Position numbers and translations under genes: made by a program. Shown here in pieces: positions 7,023-16,400 of a stretch of 64,000 nt of DNA. The stretch is from Archangiaceae bacterium (GTDB lineage: Bacteria; Myxococcota; Myxococcia; Myxococcales; Myxococcaceae): contig JADJNS010000004.1 of the NCBI GenBank assembly GCA_016714225.1, forward strand, positions 248,001 through 312,000. The letters run 5' to 3'. The notes under the pieces are model-generated. The model made no database searches and was not told the DNA's origin. It saw only the letters and a list, made by a program, of their open reading frames with translations. The stretch's first letter is position 1. Each line of letters opens with the position of its first letter.

Positions 7023-9836
7023 GTGTTTCCCGCCCTGATCGTCGCGGTCGCCGTCAGCCAAGGTGCGCGCGTCGAGTCGCCGGTGCCGTACTTCGAGGTG
7101 CACAGCGGCTTCTGGCAGAACCTACACCACTTCCTCTACGAGCTGGGGCAGCGCAAGCGGGTCGCCGAGGGCGCCGACCTCTGGGTGGCCGCGCCCATCG
7201 ACCACGGCCCGCTCGGGCTCACCGCGGCCGAGCAGCCGGTCTGGGATGCCGCCGTCGAGCACTACGCGCGCACCTGGGCCGAGAAAGACGCGCTCTTCGA
7301 CGACGACCTGGGCGAGCTCAAGCAGGTGCTCGCCGCGCACGAAGCCGACGCGGCGCTGCCCGAAGATCTCCACCTGCCCGCCGCCACCCGGCAGGTGCTC
7401 GAGTCGGTCGCGCCGCTGTACCGCCGCGCGATGTGGCCGCGGCACGACGCCGCCAATCGAAGGTGGTTCAAAGAGCGCGCGCCCGAGGTCGCCGAAGCGG
7501 GGCCGGTGGTGGTGCCGATGCTCGAGCGCGCCTTCGACGCGAAGTTCCCCAAGGCGGTTCGCCTCGAGCTGGTGGGCGGCTCGACCGGCGGCGGCGCGTA
7601 CACCTCGCTGCGCGGCGGCCCGTTCATCGTCGCCTCGACGCTCGACCCGCGCAGCCAGGACCGCGCCGGCACCGAGATTCTCTTCCACGAGAGCGCCCAC
7701 GCGATGATGGAGTCGGTGCGCCCCGCGCTGGGCCCCACCGCTGGGCCGAAGCTGTGGCACGCCGTGCTGTTCTGGACGGTGGGCGAGGCCTTGCACCGCC
7801 ACTGGCCCGACTACGTGCCCTACGCCGAGAGAGAAGGCGTGTTCACCGAGCTGCGCGCCCCCATCGCGGCGGCGTGGCTGCGTCGCCTCGACGGCAAGCC
7901 GCGGCTGCAGGTCGCCGCCGACGACCTGCTCAAGCGCGTCGGCGCCCCCGACCCCGACGTGGCGGCGGCGCGCGCCCAGACCGTGGTCACCGGCACCCGC
8001 ACCGAGCGACGGTTGGAAGACGCGGTGGTGCCCACCGAGGTGATCACCCGCGCCCAGCTCGAGGCGGTCGGCGCCAAGAACCTCGAGCAGCTGCTCCTGC
8101 AGCAGCCCGGCGTAGAGATGGAGTACAGCTTCCGCGGAGCGGGCGTGAGCCTGCAGGGCCTCGGCCCCGAGTACGTGCTGGTGCTGATCGACGGCGAGCG
8201 CCAGACCGGCCGGGTCGGCAACCTGCTCGACCTCACCCGCTATTCGCTGCGCGACATCGAGCGGGTCGAGATCATCAAGGGGCCCGCCGCCGCGCTCTAC
8301 GGCTCCGACGCGATCGGCGGCGTGATCAACCTCATCACCCACCGGCCGCGCGCGAAGCTCGAGCTGCTCGGTCGCGCGCAGGGCGGCTTCACCAACGGCC
8401 CCGGCCAGGGCTTGAAGGGCGACCTCATCGACGCGCGCGGTCACGCGGCGACGAAGCTCGGCTGGTTCGAGGGCAAGCTGGGCGCCGGCTACCAGACGCA
8501 GGGCTCGTACGACTACGACCCGCGCGACGTCGCCACCAGCGGCGCGGGCTTCTCGCGGTGGGACGTCGATGGCCTGCTCGCCGCCGAGCTGTTCGGCGGC
8601 AAGGCGAGGGTGAGCGCCAAGGCCGGCTACCTGCGCAGAGATCTGCAGGCGGTCGACCTCGCTCCTTCGGGCGCGGTGTTCGATCGCCGCCAGCGCAGCG
8701 AGCAGTTCGACGCCACCGTGCGCTTCGACGCCCAGCCTGCCGAGCACACCCGGCTCTCGCTCTGGGGCCACACCGGCCTGTTCCGCGATCAGCTGCAGCA
8801 AGATCAGCGCGGCGCGGCGTTTCTCGACACCTACACGGCCAGCCTCGATCGCATCTACACCGTCGACGCTCAGCTCGATCAGCAGCTCGCCGAGCACGCC
8901 TTGAGCGCCGGCGTGCAGTTCTTGAAAGAGAGCCTGTTCTCGAGCCGGCTCTCGCAGGTGGGCGACCGCTACCGCGTCGGCGTCTTCGTGCAAGACGAGT
9001 GGGACGTGCCGGGCCTCGGCGCGGTGAAGGCGAAGCTGCTGCCCGGCCTGCGCGTCGACGTCGACTCGCAGTTCGGCACCGCCCCGACGCCGCGCCTGGC
9101 GCTCAAGCTCGACCCGCACCCCAACGTGACGTTGCGCGCCAGCTACGGCTGGGGCTTTCGCGCCCCGTCGTTTCAAGAGCTCTACCTGCTCTTCGAGAAC
9201 ACCTCGGTCGGCTACGTGGTCGAGGGCAACCCCAAGCTGTTGGCCGAGCGCTCGCAGAGCTTGAACCTCGCCGCCGACGTGCGGCTGCCGCTCGAGGGCT
9301 GGCTGGTCTCGGCCTCGCTCTTTCACACCGAGCTGACCGACCTCATCACCATCGACACCTCGGCGCCCATCGACCCCATCAACCCCACGCGCTTCAAGTA
9401 CGGCAACGTCTCGTCGGCCTACGCGCAGGGCCTCGAGGCCTCGCTGCGCATGCGGCTCTCGCGCGGCACCTACGTCGACCTGGGCTACGTGCTCACCGAC
9501 GCGCGCGACAACGTGCGGCAGGCGGCGCTGGCTGGCCGCGCGGTGCACAAGGTCTCGGGGCAGCTCACCTCGCGCTACCGCCCGCTGGGCCTCGAGCTGG
9601 TGGTGCGCGCCACGTTCATCGGGCCGCGGCCCTTCTACATCGACGAGAACGGCGACGGCATCGAGCAGCAGGTGTGGACCCGCGGCATGGTGAACCTCGA
9701 CGCGCAGCTGACCTGGCACCCCTTCGGGTGGGGCGCGATCTTCGTGGGCGGCACCAACTTGCTCAACGCGGGCGACGCCGTGTACGTCCCCCAGCCTCCT
9801 CGGCGCCTCACCGCCGGGGTACAGTTGGAGTACTGA
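7023..9836 (+). CDS. TonB-dependent outer-membrane receptor with N-terminal HExxH metallopeptidase-like domain
   Basis: This 937-residue protein starts at GTG, with a GAGGG Shine-Dalgarno 7 nt upstream. A short signal peptide precedes an unusual domain (about residues 25-305) carrying HESAH (His222, Glu223, His226), the zinc-binding signature of many metallopeptidases. TVVTGTRTER near residue 320 begins a normal TonB-dependent receptor: plug about 325-435 (LIDGERQTGR, VEIIKGPAAALYGSDAIGGVINL) and a 22-stranded barrel to the C-terminal aromatic residue. The next gene is an HmuY-like lipoprotein 1 bp away, so haem is the likely cargo. The N-terminal domain would sit in the periplasm. I do not know this fusion from other receptors. 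Confidence 0.85.
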   Translation: MFPALIVAVAVSQGARVESPVPYFEVHSGFWQNLHHFLYELGQRKRVAEGADLWVAAPIDHGPLGLTAAEQPVWDAAVEHYARTWAEKDALFDDDLGELKQVLAAHEADAALPEDLHLPAATRQVLESVAPLYRRAMWPRHDAANRRWFKERAPEVAEAGPVVVPMLERAFDAKFPKAVRLELVGGSTGGGAYTSLRGGPFIVASTLDPRSQDRAGTEILFHESAHAMMESVRPALGPTAGPKLWHAVLFWTVGEALHRHWPDYVPYAEREGVFTELRAPIAAAWLRRLDGKPRLQVAADDLLKRVGAPDPDVAAARAQTVVTGTRTERRLEDAVVPTEVITRAQLEAVGAKNLEQLLLQQPGVEMEYSFRGAGVSLQGLGPEYVLVLIDGERQTGRVGNLLDLTRYSLRDIERVEIIKGPAAALYGSDAIGGVINLITHRPRAKLELLGRAQGGFTNGPGQGLKGDLIDARGHAATKLGWFEGKLGAGYQTQGSYDYDPRDVATSGAGFSRWDVDGLLAAELFGGKARVSAKAGYLRRDLQAVDLAPSGAVFDRRQRSEQFDATVRFDAQPAEHTRLSLWGHTGLFRDQLQQDQRGAAFLDTYTASLDRIYTVDAQLDQQLAEHALSAGVQFLKESLFSSRLSQVGDRYRVGVFVQDEWDVPGLGAVKAKLLPGLRVDVDSQFGTAPTPRLALKLDPHPNVTLRASYGWGFRAPSFQELYLLFENTSVGYVVEGNPKLLAERSQSLNLAADVRLPLEGWLVSASLFHTELTDLITIDTSAPIDPINPTRFKYGNVSSAYAQGLEASLRMRLSRGTYVDLGYVLTDARDNVRQAALAGRAVHKVSGQLTSRYRPLGLELVVRATFIGPRPFYIDENGDGIEQQVWTRGMVNLDAQLTWHPFGWGAIFVGGTNLLNAGDAVYVPQPPRRLTAGVQLEY

Positions 9837-10397
9837 ATGAAGCGCTGCCTGCTCATGCTGCTGCTCGCCGCCTGCGCGCCCGACCTGCGCGACGACTTTC
9901 CCTTCGACGGGGCGCTGCCCGCGGGCAACTACCTCGAGAACCAGGCCGAGGCCGACGGGGTCACCTACTCGACCATCGACGCCACCCACAAAGACAGCTT
10001 CGTCTACGTCGACCTCGACACCGCCGGGGTGGTGACGGTCGCCGACGGCTGGGAGCTCTCGTTTCAGCGCTTCAAGATCTCCGCCAACGGCGGCTCGAGC
10101 GGGCCGGGCACGGTGCGGGTGGCGCTGGTGAAGGGCGAAGACTTCGGCTCCGCCACCCGCGCGCCGAAAGACGGCTACCTGCAAGACGGCACCGACACCG
10201 TGTTCAACGGCATCGAGGGCGGCTGGTACACCTACGATCTCGGCAAGCACAAGCTGGTCACCAACGACGACCGCTTCTACGTGATCGACAACGGTGAGGG
10301 CGGCTACTGGAAGCTGCGCATGAAGAGCTACTACGACGACCAGGGCACCGCGGCGCGCATGACGTTCTGGTGGGCGAAGCTGCTCCCTCCGAACTGA
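9837..10397 (+). CDS. hmuY: HmuY-family haem-binding lipoprotein
   Basis: This 186-residue protein has a short leader and lipobox LLAAC (Cys12), so it is an outer-membrane-attached lipoprotein. The HmuY (PF14064) signature is clear: WELSFQRFKISANGG, then a GPGTVRVALVKGEDF block, APKDGYL, WYTYD, and FYVIDNGEGGYWKLRMKSYYDD near the end. HmuY proteins capture haem and pass it to a TonB-dependent receptor, matching the gene immediately upstream. In Porphyromonas HmuY the haem ligands are two His; here they cannot be assigned from sequence alone. The ATG is one base after the receptor's stop, implying a shared transcript. Confidence 0.85.
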   Translation: MKRCLLMLLLAACAPDLRDDFPFDGALPAGNYLENQAEADGVTYSTIDATHKDSFVYVDLDTAGVVTVADGWELSFQRFKISANGGSSGPGTVRVALVKGEDFGSATRAPKDGYLQDGTDTVFNGIEGGWYTYDLGKHKLVTNDDRFYVIDNGEGGYWKLRMKSYYDDQGTAARMTFWWAKLLPPN

Positions 10398-10417
10398 GCC
10401 GTCGCGCGGCTGCACCC

Positions 10418-10918
10418 TCACTTCTCGAACGGCCCCCAGTTGACCACCATCTTGGCGGGCACGCTGAGCACGGCCTCTCCGTTCGGCTTGATGTCGACCG
10501 ACTCGTCGCTCACCGAGCCGAGGGTGGGCGTGCCGCCCCCCGGCCAATCGCCGAGGAACTTCACCGCGGCATCCGACACCGGCTTCGACAGCGGGAACTC
10601 GACGAGCTCACCGTTGCGCACCACGGGTCGATCGGTGCGCACGGGAATCTGCATGGTGTGGTCGGTCATCTGCTCCATCGGCCGCCTGGCGAGCCGATCG
10701 AGGAGGTTGAAGAGGTCGAGCACCGGCGCGCTCTGTGAGAGCCCCAGGCGCTTCGCGTTCTGCTTGCCCACCGAGTCGACCAGCACGTCGTACGCGCGGT
10801 ACTCCAGGCCGTCGATGTGAGCGGTCGAGTCTTTGACGGTGATCTTCGCCGGGGCAGGCTTTGCAGCGGGTGGGGTGACGGCAGCAGGAGCGGTTCGGCG
10901 GCTGGCGCGAGCGGACAT
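10418..10918 (-). CDS. Protein of unknown function with Ala/Pro-rich N-terminus
   Basis: This 166-residue protein is read from the ATG giving MSARASRRTAPAAV; an in-frame extension to 11041 exists but looks less protein-like. Residues 1-25 are Ala/Pro/Arg-rich. The rest is a compact domain with KDSTAHIDGLEYRAYDVLVDS, LDLFNLLDRLARRPMEQM and GGTPTLGSVSDESVDIKPNG. There is no signal peptide or membrane segment, so it is probably cytoplasmic. It converges on hmuY with a 20-bp gap and is divergent from hydA. I do not recognise the family. Confidence 0.6.
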   Translation of the reverse strand: MSARASRRTAPAAVTPPAAKPAPAKITVKDSTAHIDGLEYRAYDVLVDSVGKQNAKRLGLSQSAPVLDLFNLLDRLARRPMEQMTDHTMQIPVRTDRPVVRNGELVEFPLSKPVSDAAVKFLGDWPGGGTPTLGSVSDESVDIKPNGEAVLSVPAKMVVNWGPFEK

Positions 10919-11064
10919 GGGCCCGACGCTGTGCACTCCCGAGACCCGCCTCAAGCCGGCGAACTCGCTCGATGATGCATGTGTAGGCGCATGTCCACCT
11001 GTCGTCTGCAAAGAACAGGGTCGACCTTCGCATCGCCGCACGACCTCGGTTAAACACCGCGGCC

Positions 11065-12504
11065 ATGTCCATTCTCATTCGTGGCGGCACCGTGGTCACC
11101 GCAGATCAGACCTATCGCGCTGACGTTCACTGCGCCGACGGGGTGATCAAGGCGATCGGCGAGAAGCTCGACGTGCCGGCCGGCACGCGCACCCTCGACG
11201 CCGGCGACCTGCTGGTGATGCCCGGCGGCATCGACCCGCACACCCACATGGAGCTGCCCTTCATGGGCACGGTGGCCAGCGAAGACTTCTTCAGCGGCAC
11301 CGCGGCGGGCCTCGCCGGCGGCACCACCATGATCATCGACTTCGTGATCGGCGACCCGAACGTGCCGCTGCTCAAGGCCTACGCGCAGTGGCGCGAGTGG
11401 GCCAAGAAGTCGTGCGCCGACTACTCGTTTCACGTGGCCATCACCTGGTGGAGCGACAGCGTGCGCGAAGAGATGGGCGTGCTCGCGCGCGACCACGGGG
11501 TGAACTCGTTCAAGCACTTCATGGCCTACAAGAACGCCATCATGGTGCCCGATGAGAACCTGGTGCGCAGCTTCACCCGGTGCCTCGAGCTGGGCGCCAT
11601 ACCCACCGTGCACGCCGAGAACGGCGACCTCGTCTTCTGGCTGCAGCAGGAGATTCTGAAGCGCGGCATCTCGGGCCCTGAAGGGCACCCGCTCTCGCGC
11701 CCGCCCGACGTCGAAGGCGAGGCGGCGAACCGGGCCATTCAGGTCGCCAAGGTGATCGGCACTCCGCTCTACATCGTTCACAACTCGTGCATTCAGTCGC
11801 TCGAGGCGATCACCCGCGCGCGGCTCGCCGGGCAGCGCGTCTACGGCGAGGTGCTCGCCGGCCACCTGCTGGTCGACGACTCGGTGTACCGCAACCCCGA
11901 CTTCGACTTCGCCGCCGCGCACGTGATGTCGCCGCCCTTTCGCTCGAAGGAGCACCAAGAAGCGCTGTGGAAGGGCCTGCAGGCCGGCACGCTGCAGACC
12001 ACCGCCACCGACCACTGCTGTTTCTGCGCGCCGCAGAAGGCGGCCGGCAAAGACAACTTCACCAAGATTCCCAACGGCACCGGCGGCGTCGAAGACCGCA
12101 TGGCGGTGCTGTGGCACCACGGCGTCGGCACCGGCCGGCTCACTCCGAACGAGTTCGTGCGCGTCACCTCGACCGCCGCGGCGCAGATCTTCAACATCTA
12201 CCCCCGCAAGGGCAGCGTGAGCGTCGGCGCCGACGCCGACCTGGTGCTGTGGGACCCCAAGGGCACCCGCACCATCTCGGCCAAGACCCACCACCAGAAG
12301 GTCGACTTCAACATCTTCGAGGGCATGACCGTGACCGGGGTGCCCCGCTACACGCTCAGCCAGGGCCGGGTGTGCTGGGCCGACGGCAAGCTCGACGTGG
12401 CCAGCGGCATCGGCCGCTACGTGAACCGCCCCACCTTCGCGCCGGTCTACGAAGCGGTGAAGCGCGCGAACGTGCTGCGCGAGCCCAAAGCGGTCGCGCG
12501 CTGA
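11065..12504 (+). CDS. hydA: Dihydropyrimidinase (D-hydantoinase)
   Basis: This 479-residue cyclic amidohydrolase hydrolyses 5,6-dihydropyrimidines to N-carbamoyl-beta-amino acids, the second step of reductive pyrimidine breakdown. The metal site is intact: DPHTHME near residue 60 supplies the first two His, FKHFMAYK (near 153) carries the Lys that becomes carboxylated, and later His come from VHAENGD and IVHNS. The catalytic Asp is in TATDHCCF. Length is typical. The start is ATG with no strong Shine-Dalgarno. A beta-ureidopropionase, the next enzyme of the pathway, lies about 5 kb downstream on the other strand. Confidence 0.93.
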   Translation: MSILIRGGTVVTADQTYRADVHCADGVIKAIGEKLDVPAGTRTLDAGDLLVMPGGIDPHTHMELPFMGTVASEDFFSGTAAGLAGGTTMIIDFVIGDPNVPLLKAYAQWREWAKKSCADYSFHVAITWWSDSVREEMGVLARDHGVNSFKHFMAYKNAIMVPDENLVRSFTRCLELGAIPTVHAENGDLVFWLQQEILKRGISGPEGHPLSRPPDVEGEAANRAIQVAKVIGTPLYIVHNSCIQSLEAITRARLAGQRVYGEVLAGHLLVDDSVYRNPDFDFAAAHVMSPPFRSKEHQEALWKGLQAGTLQTTATDHCCFCAPQKAAGKDNFTKIPNGTGGVEDRMAVLWHHGVGTGRLTPNEFVRVTSTAAAQIFNIYPRKGSVSVGADADLVLWDPKGTRTISAKTHHQKVDFNIFEGMTVTGVPRYTLSQGRVCWADGKLDVASGIGRYVNRPTFAPVYEAVKRANVLREPKAVAR

Positions 12505-12551
12505 AAATCAGGTTGAAAGCACGCGCGCCGCGAGCCGATTACTGATCGCCC

Positions 12552-13031
12552 ATGAGGTCGTTGTTCATCGTGGCAGCCTTGCTGCCCGCGCTCGCGTTCG
12601 CGCAGGGCGACAGCTCGACGCAGCTGCTCAGCCGGCTGCACCGCGACGCGGCGACGCACTCCGAGCTGGGAGATCTCACCCAGCTCAACGGCACGTCTCG
12701 CCAGGTGACCGCCTTCGCCGCGACGGTGGCGAGCGACTACCTCCGCCTCGATCAAGCGGTGGTCGAGTACGCGGCCGCCAACGGAGTCACGTTCGTGCCG
12801 CTCGAAGAAGACCCCAACGCCGCGAAGCTGCGTGGCCTGGCCGGCAGCGAGCTCGATCACGCGTTCCTGGTGTGGATCTCGCAGGGCTCGACGGCGCTCA
12901 CCCGCCAGCTCGAGTCGTTGCGGGGGCAGGGCGACGCGCCGTTCAAGCGGGTGGTGAACCGCGCGCTGGCCACCGTGAACGGCCACCGGCGGCTGGCCGA
13001 TCAGCTGCTGCGCGAAGTGCCGCAGACCTGA
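12552..13031 (+). CDS. DUF4142 family secreted protein
   Basis: This 159-residue protein has a signal peptide (MRSLFIVAALLPALAFAQG). It is followed by an all-helical ferritin-like DUF4142 (PF13628) domain, with HRDAATHSELGDLTQLNGTS, VTAFAATVASDY and a terminal VNGHRRLADQLL segment. DUF4142 proteins are exported and of unknown role; several are linked with stress or envelope functions. It follows hydA by 47 bp, but nothing suggests a shared pathway. Its end is 2 bp from the convergent beta-barrel gene. Confidence 0.8.
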   Translation: MRSLFIVAALLPALAFAQGDSSTQLLSRLHRDAATHSELGDLTQLNGTSRQVTAFAATVASDYLRLDQAVVEYAAANGVTFVPLEEDPNAAKLRGLAGSELDHAFLVWISQGSTALTRQLESLRGQGDAPFKRVVNRALATVNGHRRLADQLLREVPQT

Positions 13032-13033
13032 CG

Positions 13034-13446
13034 CTACAGCTGGAAGCCCAGACCCAGGCCGAGCACCACTGCGATCGGCGCGTAGCTCTTCTGCCCGAAG
13101 CTGGCGAAGTACTCGAACGCCGCGTCGAGCCCGAGCTGCAGGGGGCCGATGCGCGCGGCGGCACCGGCGCCCGCGCGAAAGCCGGCGCCGGTGGTGAACA
13201 CCGTCGCGCCCACGCCGAGAAAGGGCCGAATGCGCCCGACGATGACCGGGTAGAAGCGGCCCTCGACCCGCGCGCCGAAGGTGATCTTCGGAATCAACGT
13301 CACCGCCACCCCCAACCAGCGGCTCGACAGCTCGGCCCAGATGCCGGGAGACACCGCGGGGCCGGTGAGGTCTGCGTCGCCGCGCACGCCGATCACCAGG
13401 CCGCCGAAGTACTTCACCTGCTCGAGCGTCTTGCCGGCCAGCGCGG
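13034..13446 (-). pseudogene. Out-of-frame C-terminal beta-barrel part of the CsgG/TolB-like protein
   Basis: This segment encodes about 135 residues of an outer-membrane barrel (KYFGGLVIGVRGDADLTG, GARVEGRFYPVIVGRIRPF, final LGLGLGFQL). It continues the protein encoded upstream on the minus strand, but in another frame. The break is at about 13443-13447, where adding one C (plus strand) to the run before GGGTCT restores one continuous frame from 17319 to 13034. Either the gene is frameshifted in the organism or the assembly lost one base. The barrel reads well to a C-terminal hydrophobic residue, which favours a recent or artificial lesion. Confidence 0.65.
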
Positions 13447-16400
13447 GTCTTGCCCGGCGAGCTCGAGAATCAGCTCGTGCGTCTCTTTCAGCAGCTTCGA
13501 GAGGCCGCCGTCGACCTGGCGCCCGACGCGCGAGACCTGCCGGCCGTTCGAGAGATCGACCAGCGAGAGGTTCAGCACGATGGTCTCGTCGAGCCGCGAC
13601 ACGTCGCCGCGCACCAGGCGGTCGGCGTTGAGCGCTCCGGCGATCTCCATCAGGCAGCTGTTGCCCTCGTCGCTGCAGCCAAGCAGCTGCTTCTGCCGCT
13701 CGACCCCCAGCACCGCGGCGAGGTCGGCCTGGCTCACCACCTGGAACTGCTGAATCGTCGACAGCTCGGTCTGCACGTTGTCGGAGATCGACTGCGCGGC
13801 CTGCTCGCTCACCCCCGAGGTGGCGTGCACGCCGACCCACACCACCTTGAGCCGCTTCTCGTCGGCCTGCGCGGCGGTGCCCGCGAGCAGCACCACCAGC
13901 GCCAGCCCGCGGCGGCGGCGGCCCAGGGCGGCGAGCCCCACCGCGGCCAGCGCGAGCAGCGACAGCGAGGCGGGGCTCGACGAGCACCCGAACGAGTACT
14001 GCGAGGGCAGCCTGCCGTTGCCCTGCTGGCAGACGCCGGCCGAGCAGGTGCCCTGGTCGGGTGAGGTGCACATTTCACCGTCGCGGGCGAGCGCGTCGTC
14101 GGGGCAGCTGCGCGCGACGCCGTCGCAGACCTCGGGCACGTCGCAGCTGTTCTTGGCGCTGCGGCAGGCGGTGTCGCGCGCGGCCACCGCGTCGACCGGG
14201 CAGTCGGCCGAGGTGCCGTCGCACTTCTCGACCACGTCGCACACGCCGGTCGCCTCGCGGCACTGGGTGTCGACCGGCTTGAGCACGTCGGCCGGGCAGG
14301 CGCCCGAGGTGCCGTTGCAGAGCTCTGGGGCGTCGCACAGGCCCGCGGCGGTGCGGCACACCCGGTTGTCAGAGATCACCACGTCGCCCGGGCACTCGGG
14401 GGCCGCGCCGGTGCAGTGGTCGGCGACGTCGCACAGCCCCAGCGACGGCCGGCAGACCTCGTTGGTGCCCAGCAGCAGGTCGGGCGGGCACGCCTGTGAG
14501 AGGCCGTCGCACTTCTCTTCGACGTCACAGACCCCGGCGGCGGGGCGGCAGCTCGCGCCCGCGCCCTTCACGCCCGACGCCACCGGGCAGGTGGTGTTGG
14601 TGCCGTTGCACACCGAGTCGGTCGCGCACGGAGCGGTGGGGCTGCTGCAGACCGTGCCGGCGTCGGCGATGCGATCGGTCGGGCAGGCGGCCGAGGTGCC
14701 GGTGCACCGCTCGGCGAGATCGCACCCGCCCATGTCGGCGGGCCGGCACACCTGGGTGGGCGGCGCGAAAGCATCGGCCGGGCACGCGCTGCCGGTGCCG
14801 TCGCACGTCTCGGCCACGTCGCAGCCGCCCGCAGCGGCGGCGCGGCAGGTGAACGTGCCGGGCCGAGGGCCGCAGGTGCCGTTCGCCGAGGCGCCCTCGG
14901 CGGCCAGGCAGGTCTCGCACGCGCCGGTGCAGGCGGTGTTGCAGCACACCCCGCCCGAGCAGAAGCCGCTGTGGCAGTCGGCGTTCGAGGCGCAGCCGTC
15001 GCCCAGCCCGTCGCGCACGATGGTCGCGACGAGGCGGTTGGCGAGAATCGCGGGGTCGTACTTTGCCCGGGTGAACGCCATCAGCGTGGCGCCGTTGCCC
15101 AGCGGGGCGAGGGCCACCTGGCGCTCGGGCTCGGCGGTGGTCACCCCGGCGTCGTAGAGAGCGCTCAGATCAGACCGCAGAAAGCGCACCGCGACGTCGG
15201 TGCCGCCGTCGGCGAGATCGAAGGTGGTGGCCAGCACGTGGTGGCGGCCGTCGAAGCTGAGCGCCACGTCGCGGGCGCGCGCGGGGCCGACCTCGAGCGG
15301 TACTCCCGACGGGTCGAGCACCGCACCGGCCAGCGAGACGCGCGCGCCGAACACGTCGGGGGTGGTGCCGGCGAGCCGGGTGTCGACCCACGCCACCACG
15401 AAGTTGGTACCGTCGAAGTCGACCGCCAGGGGGCGGCCGGTGTTGTCGCTGTAGCCCGCGGTGCCGAGCTGAAAGCCGGCGCCGAAGCCGGCGTCGTCGA
15501 ACACCCGCGCCGCGCGAACCTCGACCGGGCCGGGCAGGGTGCCGCTGAAGGTGGCGACCAGGCCACCGCTGCCCGGCGCCGCGCCGAAGGCCACGCTTCG
15601 CACCGGGGCCGAGGTGCCGCCCAGCGCCGCGGTGCGGAACCCGCCGTCGGTGCCGGTGGCGGTGGGCAGCACGGTGGTGAAGTCGACCGAAGCAGGGCTG
15701 GCCGAGCCCCACATCAAGAGAAAGCGGCCCGTCAGGGCGCCCACGCTCAGGTCGGGGCTGCTCAGGCCGCCTGCGACCGTGACGGGGAAGCTGGTCACCG
15801 TCGAAGGAGCCGCAGAGTCGAACAGCGAGGCGCTCAAGGTCGACCCGAAGCGCCCTCCCAGGTCGGAAGAGAGCACCAGCGCGCGCTGACCGACGGCGGC
15901 TACGGCGGGAGTGGCGGCGGTGCCGGGCAGCGCGCGCAGCACCGGGGCCGAGTGGCCGCCGTCGGCGCGCACCACCCGCCAGCCGAGATCGAGGCCGGTG
16001 CCGGCGTCGTCGGGGAAGAGGGCCTGGTGGGTCCACACCACGGCGGCTTCGCTGCCCGAGGCGAAGGTCGCGGCCGCCGGCAGGAACTGGGTCTCCTGGG
16101 CCGCCGAGAACTGCGGCTCGGCGGTCTGGCCAGAGAAGAGCCGCACCCCGCGCACCGCGCCGGCCTGCTCGTACATCACGATGGGGTAGTTCTGCGTGCC
16201 GTTGAGGTAGCGGCCCGCGACCAGGCCGGTGATCGACGGCCCCGCGACCGGGTTGAGGCCCGAGGGAAACGTGGCCACCGCGCCGGCGGTCGAGACCGTG
16301 CGGCCATCGATGTTGGGCGAGCTCTCGAGGAACAGCTGCCACCGCCCCGCGCCGTCGTCGAAGTAGCCCGAGGGCACGCCGTTGTTGGGAAACGGCTGCA

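Noticed and set aside
7433..10297. 954-codon plus-strand frame inside the receptor gene
   Set aside because: Arg/Ala/Pro-rich composition and no motif; the receptor frame explains the region.
7122..10547. 1141-codon open frame on the minus strand across the receptor gene
   Set aside because: It is antisense to a clear TonB receptor plus HmuY and its translation is rich in Arg, His, Val and Gly with no domain; very high GC at third positions removes stops in shadow frames.
10919..11041. 41-codon N-terminal extension of the unknown protein at 10418
   Set aside because: The extra residues look unlike protein and would fill the whole promoter region shared with hydA.
11065..12504. Allantoinase or dihydroorotase instead of dihydropyrimidinase
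   Set aside because: The FKHFMAYK block, overall length and C-terminal extension fit the hydantoinase/dihydropyrimidinase group better.
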